Source of the DNA: 2-02-FULL-66-14 sp964651335
GTDB lineage: Bacteria; Pseudomonadota; Gammaproteobacteria; Burkholderiales; SG8-39
NCBI GenBank assembly: GCA_964651335.1
Contig: CAZYVT010000056.1
Location: 1-23,776 of the forward strand
Direction: 5' to 3'
DNA: 23,776 nt
Each line of letters opens with the position of its first letter. Positions within the stretch are counted from its first letter, which is position 1. Shown here piece by piece: positions 1-10,536 of this stretch. Under the pieces are notes generated by a model. The model was not told the origin of the DNA, made no database searches, and worked only from the letters and a program-made list of their open reading frames with translations. The translations under genes were made by a program, and so were the position numbers.

Positions 1-148
1 CCCAGAAGATCGCCTGCTTCTGCTGTTTCCGCGGCAGCGAGCGGGCGGCGAGCGCAATGACCACGGCGTTGTCGCCCGAGAGGACGATGTTCACGCCGAT
101 GATCTTCGCCAGGCCGATCCAGAACGCTTGCGACAGAAGCTCAGCCAT
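1..148 (-). CDS. TerC-family integral membrane protein, N-terminal part
   Basis: Only the first 49 codons lie in the window; the gene runs off the left edge. It starts MAELLSQAFWIG and continues with an amphipathic then hydrophobic stretch containing NIVLSGDNAVVIALAAR. The SGDNA motif in the first membrane helix is the hallmark of TerC/YjbE-type proteins, which are membrane proteins linked to metal (often manganese) export or tellurium resistance. The start is the ATG at 146-148, with a purine-rich GGGAG about 6 nt upstream. It lies 25 nt downstream of fhs on the same strand, so it may be co-transcribed. The substrate cannot be told from this fragment. Confidence 0.8.
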   Translation of the reverse strand, partial: MAELLSQAFWIGLAKIIGVNIVLSGDNAVVIALAARSLPRKQQKQAIFW

Positions 149-173
149 GCCCCACTCCCGAAAAGGGGGAATT

Positions 174-1844
174 CTAGAACAGGCCGACCACTTTGCCCTC
201 GACCAGATCGATCTTGGTCGCCGAGGGCGCCTTCGGCAGCCCGGGCATGGTCATGATGTCGCCGCAGATCATGACCACAAACTCGGCGCCGGCCGCGAGG
301 CGCACTTCGCGCACGTCGACGGTGTACCCGCTCGGCGCCGCGCGCATTCTCGCATCGGCCGAAAACGAGTACTGGGTCTTCGCCACGCACACCGGGTAAT
401 GGCCGTAGCCGTCGTCCTGCAGCTTCCTGATCCGGGCGTGCACCTTGGCGTCGGCCTTCACCTCGGAGGCGCGGTAAATCCTCTTCGCGATCTTCGACAT
501 CTTGTCCCACAGAGGATCGGCGTCTTCGTAGACGAAAGTCGGTTTGGAGGGCCTGTCGCACAGGTCCACGACGATGCGCGCCAGCTCCGCCGCGCCCTTG
601 CCGCCGTCACCCCAGTGCGTCGCGAGCACGAAGGGTGCCCCCAGCTTCTTCATCCGCGACTGGACGAGCTCGATCTCCGCCGCAGTGTCGAAGGTGAAGC
701 GGTTGAACGAAACGACGCACGGGATGCGATACACGCTGCTCACGTTTTCGACGTGCTGCGCTAGATTGACGAGCCCTTTCTCGAGTGCGGCGACGTTTTC
801 CTTGTTGACCTCCTTCACGTCCACGCCGCCGTGGTACTTGAGCGCGCGGATGGTGGCCACGATCACCGCCGCGTTGGGCAGCAAACCGCTCTTCCTGCAC
901 TTGATGTCGAGGAACTTTTCCGCGCCGAGGTCGGCACCGAAGCCCGCCTCGGTCACCACGTAGTCGACGAGCTTGAGCGCGCTCTTCGTGGCGATCACCG
1001 AGTTGCAGCCGTGCGCGATGTTGGCGAACGGCCCGCCGTGGATGAACGCCGGGTTGTTTTCCAGCGTCTGCACGAGGTTGGGCGCGAGCGCGTCCTTGAG
1101 CAGCACGGTCATCGCGCCGTGCGCATTGAGCTCGCGGGCGGTGACCGGTTTCTGGTCGCGCGTGTAGCCGATCACGATGTTGCCGAGGCGCTTTTTCAGG
1201 TCCTCGAGCGAGGTGGCGAGGCAGAAGATCGCCATCACCTCCGACGCCACCACGATGTCGAAACCGTCCTCGCGCGGGAAGCCGTTCGCCGTGCCGCCGA
1301 GCCCCACCACGATATCGCGCAGCGCGCGGTCGTTCATATCGACCACGCGCCGCCACTGGATGCGCCGCGGGTCGATGCCCAACTCGTTGCCGTGATGGAT
1401 GTGGTTGTCGATCATCGCCGCGAGCAGGTTGTTCGCCAATCCGATCGCCGAGAAGTCGCCGGTGAAGTGCAGGTTGATGTCCTCCATCGGCACCACCTGC
1501 GCGTAGCCGCCCCCGGCCGCGCCCCCCTTGATGCCGAACACCGGTCCGAGCGAGGGTTCGCGCAGGCAGATCATCGCCTTCTTGCCGATCTGGTTGAGGG
1601 CATCGCCGAGGCCGACGGTGGTCGTGGTCTTGCCCTCGCCGGCCGGCGTGGGGGTCATGGCGGTGACCAGGACGAGCTTTCCTTCCTTGCGATCCTTCAG
1701 CGAATCGAGGTACGCGAGCGAGACCTTGGCCTTGTAGTGCCCGTAGGGCTCTAGGTGTTCTTCGTCGATGCCAAGCCTCTCGAGCGCTACCTTGGAAATG
1801 CGCTGCAGCCGGGCTGCCTGCGCGATTTCGATGTCCGACGGCAT
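174..1844 (-). CDS. fhs: Formate--tetrahydrofolate ligase
   Basis: This 556-aa cytosolic enzyme joins formate to tetrahydrofolate using ATP, giving 10-formyl-THF. The length is the family norm. The ATP-binding loop TPTPAGEGKTTTT is at residues 64-76, and the following LREPSLGPVFGIKGGAAGGG and TGDFSAIGLANNLL segments are characteristic of Fhs. The start is the ATG at 1842-1844, with AGGGAGG 8-9 nt upstream followed by a T-run. The gene lies downstream of the formate dehydrogenase operon on the same strand, so formate can be oxidised or assimilated by neighbouring genes. It has its own 88-nt leader containing a 16-nt palindrome also found upstream of the dehydrogenase operon, so it may have its own regulated promoter. 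No damage is seen. Confidence 0.97.
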   Translation of the reverse strand: MPSDIEIAQAARLQRISKVALERLGIDEEHLEPYGHYKAKVSLAYLDSLKDRKEGKLVLVTAMTPTPAGEGKTTTTVGLGDALNQIGKKAMICLREPSLGPVFGIKGGAAGGGYAQVVPMEDINLHFTGDFSAIGLANNLLAAMIDNHIHHGNELGIDPRRIQWRRVVDMNDRALRDIVVGLGGTANGFPREDGFDIVVASEVMAIFCLATSLEDLKKRLGNIVIGYTRDQKPVTARELNAHGAMTVLLKDALAPNLVQTLENNPAFIHGGPFANIAHGCNSVIATKSALKLVDYVVTEAGFGADLGAEKFLDIKCRKSGLLPNAAVIVATIRALKYHGGVDVKEVNKENVAALEKGLVNLAQHVENVSSVYRIPCVVSFNRFTFDTAAEIELVQSRMKKLGAPFVLATHWGDGGKGAAELARIVVDLCDRPSKPTFVYEDADPLWDKMSKIAKRIYRASEVKADAKVHARIRKLQDDGYGHYPVCVAKTQYSFSADARMRAAPSGYTVDVREVRLAAGAEFVVMICGDIMTMPGLPKAPSATKIDLVEGKVVGLF

Positions 1845-1845
1845 G

Positions 1846-1873
1846 AAAAAAGCCTCCCTCGCTGAATGCGAGG
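1846..1873 (-). promoter_or_regulatory. Hairpin plus T-run in the fhs leader, overlapping the Shine-Dalgarno
   Basis: Read on the minus strand, CCTCGC-ATTCA-GCGAGG (1857-1873) forms a perfect 6-bp stem with a 5-nt loop. GAGGC and six T residues follow, directly before the fhs ATG. The right arm runs into the AGGGAGG ribosome-binding site. An alternative pairing of GCCTC with GAGGC would hide the site, and a third pairing (1872-1878 with 1901-1907, GGCCCGG/CCGGGCC) competes for the same bases. It could be a terminator of readthrough from the dehydrogenase operon, a translational control element, or chance in GC-rich DNA. Only sequence symmetry supports it. Confidence 0.35.
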
Positions 1874-1906
1874 CCCGGATTGTGAGAGAGCGGCGCGCTC
1901 CCGGGC

Positions 1907-1922
1907 CTTGACCGCGGTCAAG
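1907..1922. promoter_or_regulatory. Perfect 16-nt palindrome upstream of fhs (operator candidate)
   Basis: CTTGACCGCGGTCAAG is a perfect palindrome 62 nt upstream of the fhs start and 9 nt past the dehydrogenase alpha-subunit stop. A copy with one changed base lies upstream of the dehydrogenase operon at 6432-6447. The form fits both a LysR-type T-N11-A box and a Crp/Fnr-family TTGAC-N4-GTCAA box. The regulator is not encoded in the window. Confidence 0.55.
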
Positions 1923-1931
1923 CGCGCGCCG

Positions 1932-4735
1932 CTATCCGTACATCTGTGCCAGCGAACGCCCCTTGCCGTATCCGGGGTCGACCGGCCGCGCCCCGCCCTT
2001 CTTCACGCGCACCGCGCAATACTTGAATTCCGGGATCTTGCCGAAAGGATCGAGCGCCGGATTGGTCAGCAGGTTCGCCGCCGCCTCGTAAAAACAGAAC
2101 GGGATGAAGATCGCGCCGCGCGGCGTGCCTTCGTCGGCGCGCGCGTAGAGCGAAATTCTGCCGCGGCGCGATTCGACGGTAATGACGTCGCCCGGCTTCG
2201 AGCCGAGCGCCGCGAGATCGAGCGGATGCAGCGAAGCCATCGGCTCCGGCTCGATCGCATCGAGCACTCCCGAGCGGCGGGTCATCGCCCCGGTGTGCCA
2301 GTGTTCGAGCTGCCGGCCGGTGATGAGCACCATCGGGTATTTCCGGTCCGGACGCTCGGCAGCCGGAATCAGGTCCGCGGGAACGAACTTGCCGCGCCCC
2401 GTCGCAGTCGGGAAATGGGTCTGGAACACGACCGGCTGGCCGGGGTCGCCCTCGTTCTCGCACGGATAGGTCACCGAGGAATCGCGCTCGAGCCGCTCCC
2501 AGGTGATCCCGGCGATCGAATCCATGCAGCGGCGCATCTCGTCCCACACGTCCTTCGGCGCGGCGTAGCGCCAGTCGAGTCCGAGGCGGCGCGCGATTTC
2601 CTGGATGATCCAGAGGTCCGCGCGCGCTTCCCCAGGCGGCTCGATCGCCTTGCGGCCGAGCTGCACCATGCGATCGGTGTTGGTCACCGTGCCGTCCTTC
2701 TCCGGCCACGCCGTCGCCGGCAGCACCACGTCGGCGAGATAGGCCGTTTCGGTGAGAAAGATGTCCTGCACCACGAGGTGCTCGAGCTTCGCCATCGCCG
2801 CGCGCGCGTGCTCCACGTCCGGGTCCGACATCGCCGGGTTCTCGCCCATGATGTACATGCCGCGGATCCTGCCTTTGTAGGCCGCGTTCATGATCTCGAC
2901 CACGGTGAGACCGGGTTTTGCGTCGAGCTTCGTCCCCCAGTGCTTCTCGAACCGCCGGCTCGCCTCCGGGTTGTCGACCCGCTGATAGTCGGGGAACATC
3001 ATCGGAATGAGGCCCGAGTCCGACGCCCCTTGCACGTTGTTCTGACCGCGCAGCGGATGCAGTCCCGTGCCCGGCCGGCCGACCTGGCCGGTCATGAGCG
3101 TGAGCGCGATGAGGCAGCGTGCGTTGTCGGTGCCGTGGACGTGCTGCGAGATCCCCATGCCCCAGAGAATCATCGAGCCTTTCGAGGTTGCATAGAGACG
3201 CGCCACCTCGCGAATCGTCTCCGCCGCGATGCCGCAGATCGGGGCCATCTTCTCCGGCGGGAACGCCTTCGCGTTTTCCTTCAATGCCTCGTACCCGCTG
3301 GTGCGATCCCTGACGAACGCCTCGTTCACCAGCCCCTCGTCGATGATCGTGTGAATCATCGCGTTGAGCAGCGCCACATCGGTGTCCGGATTGAACTGCA
3401 GGAAGTAGCGCGCGTGTCGCGCGAGATCCGTGCGGCGAGGGTCCGCCACGATCAGTTTCACCCCTTGCTTCGCCGCGTTTTTCATCCAGGTCGCCGCCAC
3501 CGGATGGTTCGAGGTCGGGTTGGCGCCGATGAGGAAGATCACTTCGGCGTTGAGCACGTCGTTCACCTGGTTCGAAACCGCGCCCGAGCCGATGCCTTCG
3601 AGCAGCGCCGCGACCGACGAGGCATGGCACAGCCGCGTGCAGTGGTCCACGTTGTTGCTGCCGAAGCCCGTGCGCACCAGCTTCTGGAACAGGTACGCCT
3701 CTTCGTTCGTGCCCTTCGCCGAACCGAAACCCGCCAGCGCAAGCCGGTCCTGTTTTCGTATCCTTTGCAGGCCCGCGGCGGCAATTTCGAGCGCCTCGTC
3801 CCAGCTCGCCTCGCGGAAGACTTCCGACCAGTTGCCCGGATCTGCGACAAAGTCGGCCGATTTTTGAAACCCCTTTCTCCTGATCAGCGGCTTCGTAAGC
3901 CGGTGGGGGTGATTCACGTAGTCAAACCCATACCGGCCCTTCACGCAGAGCCGCCCGTGGTTCGAGGGTCCGTCCTTCCCGGTCACAAACTGGATCCGGT
4001 TTTCCTTGACGTGGTAGGTGAGCAGGCACCCGACGCCGCAGAACGGGCACACCGAATCCATCGTCTTGTCGATTTTCTCCAGCCCGGCCTCGCGCGCCGG
4101 CATCAGCGCACCGGTCGGACAGACCTGCACGCATTCGCCGCAGGCGACGCAGGTGCTCGCGCCCATGGGATCATCGAAGTCGAACACGATCTTCGAGTGC
4201 TCGCCCCGGAACGCATAACCGATCACGTCGTTCACCTGCACCTCGCGGCAGGCACGCACGCAGCGCGTGCACTGGATGCAGGAGTCCAGGTTCACGGCGA
4301 TCGCCGGATGCGAGACATCGGCCTTTGGCTGCTCGCGCGCCGCGAACCTCGGCAGGCCGACGCCGAGCTGCTTCGCCCACAGGTCCACTTCGTTGTTCGT
4401 GGTGTAGCGCCGCTCGGGCATGTCGGAGAGCAGCAGCTCGATCACCATCTTTTGCGAAGCGAGCGCGCGCGGTGAGTCCGTGCTGACCTCCATGCCCTGG
4501 GTGGGATAGCGGCAGCAGGAAGGCGCGAGCACGCGCTCGCCCTTGATCTCGACCACGCAGGCGCGGCAGTTGCCGTCGGGCCTGAGCGAGGGCGAATAGC
4601 AGAGGTACGGGATGACGATGCCGTGGCGGCGCGCGGTTTCGATGATCGGCTCGTCCGGCCGGCCCACCACGGTCCTGCCATTCAGCTTGAATTCGATCGG
4701 CATGGTGGCGAGCTGCCGGTTCGTCACTCGGTCCA

Positions 4736-4736
<1 letters not shown>
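1932..4736 (-). CDS. fdhA: NAD-type formate dehydrogenase, catalytic alpha subunit (Mo/W-bis-PGD)
   Basis: This 934-aa catalytic subunit oxidises formate to CO2 and passes electrons through iron-sulfur clusters to the NAD-reducing beta subunit. An N-terminal 2Fe-2S domain has Cys46, Cys57, Cys60 and Cys74/75. Two 4Fe-4S motifs follow (CIQCTRCVRAC, 153-163; CVACGECVQVC, 196-206), then the cofactor-proximal cluster (CPFCGVGC with LCVKGRYG, 230-270). The active-site Cys370-His371 is in HCTRLCHASSV, so this is the cysteine form, not selenocysteine. The molybdopterin signature LRGQNNVQGASD is present. The His/Cys cluster usual after the 2Fe-2S domain in NuoG-like proteins is not seen. The start is taken as the ATG at 4734-4736, which overlaps the beta-subunit stop as TGATG and has GAGGTG just upstream. 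A GTG one codon earlier is possible. Confidence 0.95.
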
Positions 4737-6397
<1,661 letters not shown>

Positions 6398-6431
6398 CCG
6401 TCGATTATCAAGGAGCCGATGCGTGAAAATT

Positions 6432-6447
6432 CTTGACTGCGGTCAAG
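6432..6447. promoter_or_regulatory. Near-perfect 16-nt palindrome upstream of the formate dehydrogenase operon
   Basis: CTTGACTGCGGTCAAG differs at one base from the perfect palindrome at 1907-1922. It lies 34 nt upstream of the dehydrogenase beta-subunit start and 22 nt upstream of the divergent amidotransferase ATG, so a protein bound here could affect both. TTGACC on the minus strand could also serve as a -35 element, but no convincing -10 was found. Confidence 0.55.
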
Positions 6448-6469
6448 CCCTTCCCGACCATAGTGCGCC

Positions 6470-7393
6470 ATGTGCCGCGCGCTACTCTATCTCGGACCGC
6501 CGGTGTTGCTCGATAACCTGCTGTTCCAGCCCGATTCGGCGCTCATTCGGCAGAGCACCATGCCGAGAATGCTGCACATGCTCAACCTCGCCGGCTTCGG
6601 GCTACGCGCGTGGGCGCCCGAGTCGCACGAGCCCGAGCGGCCCTTCGCCTACGGCTCACCGTCGCTGCCGGTGTTCGACCGCAATCTGAAGAACCTCGCG
6701 GAAAAGATCCGGGCGGCCTGCGTGCTCGCGCACGTGCGCGGGGTCGCCTATTCGACCGCGGTCGAGATCTCGCTGCAGAACGTGCACCCCTTCCAGTTCG
6801 AGGGACTGCCCTGGTGCATGGCGCACAACGGCGACCTCGCCGGCATCGCCGACATGAAGCTGCTGCTGGCGAAACATGTGAAACCGGAATTTCTTTCGAA
6901 GATTCGCGGAACCACGGACAGCGAGTGGATTTACGCGCTGTTTGTTTCGCGGCTCCCCGATCCCCGGGGAGCCGCGACCGAAGGGGACATCTTCGGCGCG
7001 GTCGAGTCCACGCTTTCGATCATTCGCGAGACCAGGTCGCAGCTCGGCATCGCGCTCTCCTCGTCGGTGAACCTGTTCATCGCCAACGGCACGCAGCTCG
7101 CAGCGCTGCGCTACTGCTTCGACTTCGGCTGCTACGGCACCGAAGTCCCCGCCAAGGTGCATGAAGCAAACCTGGACTTTCTCTCGCTCTGGTACACCCT
7201 GGGACACGACTACGCGCTGCACGAGGGCGAATGGAAAACGACCGGCGGCGCCGGGAACGCCGACTCCATCATCGTCGCCTCCGAGCCGTTGACAAAGGAC
7301 ACCGCGGCGTGGGTCGAGCTGCCCGAATACGGCGCGCTGTTTGCGGAGATCCGCAACGGCCGGCCGCGCGTTTCGGTGCGGCTGCTCGACTGA
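6470..7393 (+). CDS. Class II glutamine amidotransferase family protein (YafJ/EgtC-like)
   Basis: This 307-aa protein begins MCRALLY, placing the catalytic cysteine at position 2, exposed when the initiator Met is removed as in class II (Ntn-type) glutamine amidotransferases. LAHVRGVAYST (Arg of the substrate pocket) and CMAHNGDLAG (the HNG motif, Asn of the oxyanion hole) are present, as is RGTTDSEWIY. The family cleaves glutamine or gamma-glutamyl amides; the partner and true substrate are unknown here. The ATG has no clear ribosome site. The gene is divergent from the formate dehydrogenase operon with 72 nt between. Its last 74 codons recur at 17291-17515. Confidence 0.88.
   Translation: MCRALLYLGPPVLLDNLLFQPDSALIRQSTMPRMLHMLNLAGFGLRAWAPESHEPERPFAYGSPSLPVFDRNLKNLAEKIRAACVLAHVRGVAYSTAVEISLQNVHPFQFEGLPWCMAHNGDLAGIADMKLLLAKHVKPEFLSKIRGTTDSEWIYALFVSRLPDPRGAATEGDIFGAVESTLSIIRETRSQLGIALSSSVNLFIANGTQLAALRYCFDFGCYGTEVPAKVHEANLDFLSLWYTLGHDYALHEGEWKTTGGAGNADSIIVASEPLTKDTAAWVELPEYGALFAEIRNGRPRVSVRLLD
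7169..7347 (+). repeat. 179-nt direct repeat, left copy (inside amidotransferase gene)
   Basis: Bases 7169-7347 are identical to 17291-17469. Immediately after the identical stretch the two copies differ at 8 of 46 positions, all third codon positions and all silent, until the shared TGA stop. The left copy sits inside the intact gene. Confidence 0.95.
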
Positions 7394-7427
7394 ATTTCTC
7401 CCTCTCCTCACGTACCATCCGTCCCGG

Positions 7428-8948
7428 TCAGCGCTTCCAGCGGACGAGCAGGATCAGCGGCAGCACCGCGAGCGAGGTGACGACGAAGAAGACGAATGCG
7501 TCGAGGTAGCCGATCATCGTCGCCTGGCGCGCGACCTCGCGGGCAAGCGCGGCGAGCCCGGCCGCATCGTTCGCGTTCCAGGCCCCGGTCACCCAGGGCA
7601 TCGCCAGCGCCTCGTTGTACGGCGAGACGTTCTGCGCCAGCTCGGCGTAGCTCGTTCGCGCCATGCGCACCGCAAGCGTGGTACTGAGCGAAATGTGGAT
7701 GCTCGAGCCGATGTTGCGAACCATGTGGTAGATCGCCGAGCCCTCGGCGACGTAGCCGGGCGCGAGCGTGACGAAGGTGACCATGGTGATCGACACCCAG
7801 AGGATGCCGACGCCGAAGCCCTGCAGCGCCATCGGCCAGAACACGTCGGCGATGCCGGGGTTGACGTCGAGCCGGGCGAGCTGCCATCCGGCGAGCGCCT
7901 GCAGCAGGAACCCGGCCGCGATCGTCGCGCGCGGATCGAGGCGGCTGGCGAAGATCATCACGAAAAAGGCCGCGAGCGTTCCAATGCCGCGCGCGCCGAG
8001 CACCAACCCGATCACCGAATCGGGGTAGCCGCTGACGCTCGCGAGCATCGGCGGCAGCAGCGTCATCGGCGTGAAATTGAGCATGCCGAACACGAAGATG
8101 AGAACGATGCCCACGGTGAAGTTGCGGTCCGCGAGCAGCCGCGGGTCGAGGAAGGGCCGCTCGCCGGTCGCCGAGTGAACGACGAACGCGTAGAGCCCGA
8201 GCGCGGCGAGCGCAGCATAGGCGGCGATCTCGCCCGACTCGAACCAGTCGGCGCGCTCGCCGCGATCCAGCATCAGCTGCAGGCTGGCGAGCGCCGCCGA
8301 AAGCAGCAGGAACCCCAGCCAGTCGAGCCGCACGCGCGCGCGGGCTTCGCGGTCGTGGATGAAGAGCCAGCTTCCGGCGAGCGCGGCCACGGCGAACGGC
8401 ACGATCAGGTAGAACACCCAGCGCCAGTTGTAGGCCTCGCTCAGGTAGCCGCCCGCGATTGGGGCGACGATCGGGCCCACGATCGTGCCCATGCCGAAGA
8501 TGGCGAGGACCGGCCCGTGGTGGCGCTTGGCATAGGTGTCCAGCACGATCGCCTGCGAGACGGGGACGAGCGGCGCACCGAACGCGCCTTGCAGCACGCG
8601 GAATGCGACCAGTTGCTCGAGCGAGTCGGCGAGCCCGCAGGCGAGCGAGGCCGCCCCGAACCCCGTCACGCAGCCGTTGCACACGCCGCGCCGGCCGAAG
8701 CGCGAGGCGAGCCAGCCGGTGAGCGGCGTGGCCACCGCGGTGGCGACGATATTGGCGGTGACCACCCAGGCGACCTGGTCCGGCGTCGCCGAGAGCGCGC
8801 CCTGGATCTGCGGCAGCGACACGTTCGCGATCGTGACCGTCATCGCGTAAAGGAACGTGATCGAGGTGCAGGTCAGGAGCACGAGCGCGCGGCGCAGCGC
8901 AGCGCCTGCGCCCGTCTCCTTCGGCAGCGGAATGGCTTGCGCGCCCAC
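7428..8948 (-). CDS. MFS multidrug efflux transporter, DHA2 (EmrB/QacA) family
   Basis: This 506-aa inner-membrane proton antiporter is likely to have 14 membrane segments, as expected for DHA2 members. After a 20-residue cytoplasmic tail comes helix 1 with LYAMTVTIANVSLPQIQGAL, a family pattern, then motif A (GWLASRFGRRGV, about 78-89) and motif C-like IFGMGTIVGPIVAPIAGGYL. It is the last gene of a marR-hlyD-MFS operon, starting 16 nt after the HlyD-type gene. Together with that periplasmic adaptor and an outer-membrane channel from elsewhere it would form a tripartite pump. The GTG start (8946-8948) has a weak ribosome site; translational coupling is plausible. The exported compound is unknown. 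Confidence 0.92.
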   Translation of the reverse strand: MGAQAIPLPKETGAGAALRRALVLLTCTSITFLYAMTVTIANVSLPQIQGALSATPDQVAWVVTANIVATAVATPLTGWLASRFGRRGVCNGCVTGFGAASLACGLADSLEQLVAFRVLQGAFGAPLVPVSQAIVLDTYAKRHHGPVLAIFGMGTIVGPIVAPIAGGYLSEAYNWRWVFYLIVPFAVAALAGSWLFIHDREARARVRLDWLGFLLLSAALASLQLMLDRGERADWFESGEIAAYAALAALGLYAFVVHSATGERPFLDPRLLADRNFTVGIVLIFVFGMLNFTPMTLLPPMLASVSGYPDSVIGLVLGARGIGTLAAFFVMIFASRLDPRATIAAGFLLQALAGWQLARLDVNPGIADVFWPMALQGFGVGILWVSITMVTFVTLAPGYVAEGSAIYHMVRNIGSSIHISLSTTLAVRMARTSYAELAQNVSPYNEALAMPWVTGAWNANDAAGLAALAREVARQATMIGYLDAFVFFVVTSLAVLPLILLVRWKR

Positions 8949-8964
8949 GGCGGCGAGCGTCGCC

Positions 8965-10020
8965 TCAGCCGCCGAGGAGGCTCAGGAAGCGCGGCAGCCC
9001 GCGGCTGCGGCCGCTGTCCACGCTCACGGTCACCGTCATCCCCGCGCGCAGCGCAGGCGCGCCGGAGGATGGCTCGATCGCGAGCTGCACCGTAACGCGC
9101 TGCACGACCTTCACCCAGTTGCCGGTGGCGTTCTGCGGCGGAAGGATCGCGAACTCCGCGCCCGTCGCCGGCGCGATCGCGACCACGCGGCCGCGCCACT
9201 CCTGGCCCGGATAGGCGTCGGCCACGATGCGCGCGCTCTGACCCACGTGCACGCCGGCGAGCTGCGTCTCCTTGAAGTTCGCCTCGATCCAGGGCTCGCG
9301 CGCCTCGATCAGGCTGAACACGGGCACGCCCTTCTGCACGTGCTCGCCGGGCTGCAGCCGCATGTTGCTCACGATGCCGGCCGCGGGCGCGCTCACCGTC
9401 GTGCGCGCAAGCTCGAGCGCCGCGGCGCCGCGCGTCGCCTGCGCCTCCAGGTAGCGCGGGTGGCGCTGCGCCGGCAGGCTGGCATCGCCACCGAGGCTCG
9501 CGATCACGCGCGCGGCGCGTTCCTTCACCGCCTCCAGCTTCCTGCGGGCGACTTCCAGGTTGTGGCGCGCCTCGTCGTACACGTCCTCGCGGCTCATGCC
9601 GCGCTCCTTCAGCTGCTGCTGGCGCTCGAGCTGGCGGGTGTAGAAGCGGATGCGCTCCTCGGCCTCGGCCGACTCGGCGAGCGCGACGCGGTGCTCGGCG
9701 CGCAGCGACTCGAGGTCGGTGCGGACCACGGCCATCTGCGCCTCGGCGCGCGCGATCGCCACCTCGAGCGGCGCCCGGTCCACGCGGAACAGCAGCTCGC
9801 CCGCGGCGACCGGCTGGTTGTCGCGCACCGCGACCTCGGTCACGCGGCCCGCGACCTCGGTGCTTACCGCGATGATGTGCGCCTTCACGTAGGCGTTGTC
9901 GGTCTCGACGAAGCGCCCGCCGCTCGCGTAGTAGTGCAGCCCGGCCGCGGCCGCGGCGAGCGGCACAGCGATGAGCAGCAGCGGGCGCAGCAGGCGGCCG
10001 GCGAAACCCGGTGCCCTCAT
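8965..10020 (-). CDS. HlyD/EmrA-family periplasmic adaptor subunit
   Basis: This 351-aa membrane-fusion protein pairs with the DHA2 transporter encoded next. One N-terminal membrane anchor (about residues 10-28) is followed by FVETDNAYVKAHIIAVSTEVAGRV-type sequence, the typical first beta/lipoyl half. Next is a long Ala/Glu/Arg-rich coiled-coil hairpin (about 75-165), then the second lipoyl half with TTVSAPAAGIV. WIEANFKETQL is an EmrA-type signature. The start is the ATG at 10018-10020, which overlaps the marR stop as ATGA. An in-frame reading extends upstream, but inside marR, so the ATGA start is preferred. It bridges the inner-membrane pump to an outer-membrane TolC-like channel not found here. 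Confidence 0.92.
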   Translation of the reverse strand: MRAPGFAGRLLRPLLLIAVPLAAAAAGLHYYASGGRFVETDNAYVKAHIIAVSTEVAGRVTEVAVRDNQPVAAGELLFRVDRAPLEVAIARAEAQMAVVRTDLESLRAEHRVALAESAEAEERIRFYTRQLERQQQLKERGMSREDVYDEARHNLEVARRKLEAVKERAARVIASLGGDASLPAQRHPRYLEAQATRGAAALELARTTVSAPAAGIVSNMRLQPGEHVQKGVPVFSLIEAREPWIEANFKETQLAGVHVGQSARIVADAYPGQEWRGRVVAIAPATGAEFAILPPQNATGNWVKVVQRVTVQLAIEPSSGAPALRAGMTVTVSVDSGRSRGLPRFLSLLGG

Positions 10021-10496
10021 GGTGTGCGCCGCCGCGCGCCGCCGTTGCCGGGCGCGGCGTTCTCCAGCTTCGCCAGGTTGGCCTTGATCGCGAGCAGCGT
10101 ATCCACGAAGCGCTCGCGCTCGGCGGTGGCGAGGCCGGTGAGCGCGTCGCGTCGCACCTCCGCCGCGATGGCGCGCATGGTGCGCATCGCGGGCTCGACC
10201 TCGTCGGTGAGGAACACGCGCCAGGCGCGCCGGTCGCGCGCGTCGTGATCGCGCCGCACCCAGCCCTTGGCCTCGAGGCGGTCGAGCAGCCGGCCGAGGG
10301 TGGGCTTCTCGATCTCGAGCGTGTCGGCAAGCTCGGTCTGCGTGACGCCGTCGCCGCGGTACAGGTGCGTGAGCACCCACCACTGCGAGCGCGTGAGGCC
10401 GAGCGCCTTCACGCGCCGGTCGTAGGTCGTGCGCAGCAGCCGCGCGACGTCGTTCAGCAGGAAGCCGAAGTTGCGGGACAGGTCCTCGCGCAGCAC
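10017..10496 (-). CDS. MarR-family transcriptional regulator of the efflux operon
   Basis: This 159-aa winged-helix regulator has the usual MarR layout: an N-terminal dimer helix (LSRNFGFLLNDVARLLRTTYD), a helix-turn-helix (LTRSQWWVLTHLY, VTQTELADTLEIEKPTLGRLLDRLEAKGWV), the wing (RRDHDARDRRAWRVFLT, with the conserved D-x-R-x-x-R pattern) and a C-terminal dimer helix. It is the first gene of the marR-hlyD-MFS operon. The start is a GTG at 10494-10496; a nearby ATG is out of frame. By family precedent it represses the operon and releases DNA when a small aromatic or drug-like ligand binds. An inverted repeat 13 nt upstream is its likely operator. Confidence 0.92.
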   Translation of the reverse strand: MLREDLSRNFGFLLNDVARLLRTTYDRRVKALGLTRSQWWVLTHLYRGDGVTQTELADTLEIEKPTLGRLLDRLEAKGWVRRDHDARDRRAWRVFLTDEVEPAMRTMRAIAAEVRRDALTGLATAERERFVDTLLAIKANLAKLENAAPGNGGARRRTP

Positions 10497-10509
10497 CCCG
10501 CCATGATAG

Positions 10510-10536
10510 TTGCCTGGCTTACGATGAGCAAGGCAA
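10510..10536. promoter_or_regulatory. Inverted repeat upstream of marR (operator candidate)
   Basis: A 27-nt imperfect palindrome has perfect outer arms TTGCCT/AGGCAA and inner GCT/AGC arms; about 20 of 27 positions are symmetric. It starts 13 nt upstream of the marR GTG. Size and position fit a MarR dimer site that autoregulates the efflux operon. No binding evidence beyond symmetry. Confidence 0.5.

Noticed and set aside
3627..3632. Possible selenocysteine (UGA) at the formate dehydrogenase active site
   Set aside because: The position is an ordinary Cys codon (RLCH); no in-frame TGA or SECIS-like need.
1866..4475. Long open frame (869 codons) on the plus strand opposite the formate dehydrogenase alpha gene
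   Set aside because: Arg/His/Ala-rich translation without family motifs; it is the antisense shadow of a well-supported gene in high-GC DNA. The same holds for 4748-6436 and 7341-9095.
8965..10383. Longer N-terminal form of the HlyD-type protein starting inside marR
   Set aside because: The extension is Arg-rich shadow sequence of marR; the ATGA-overlap start gives the normal short cytoplasmic tail and membrane anchor.
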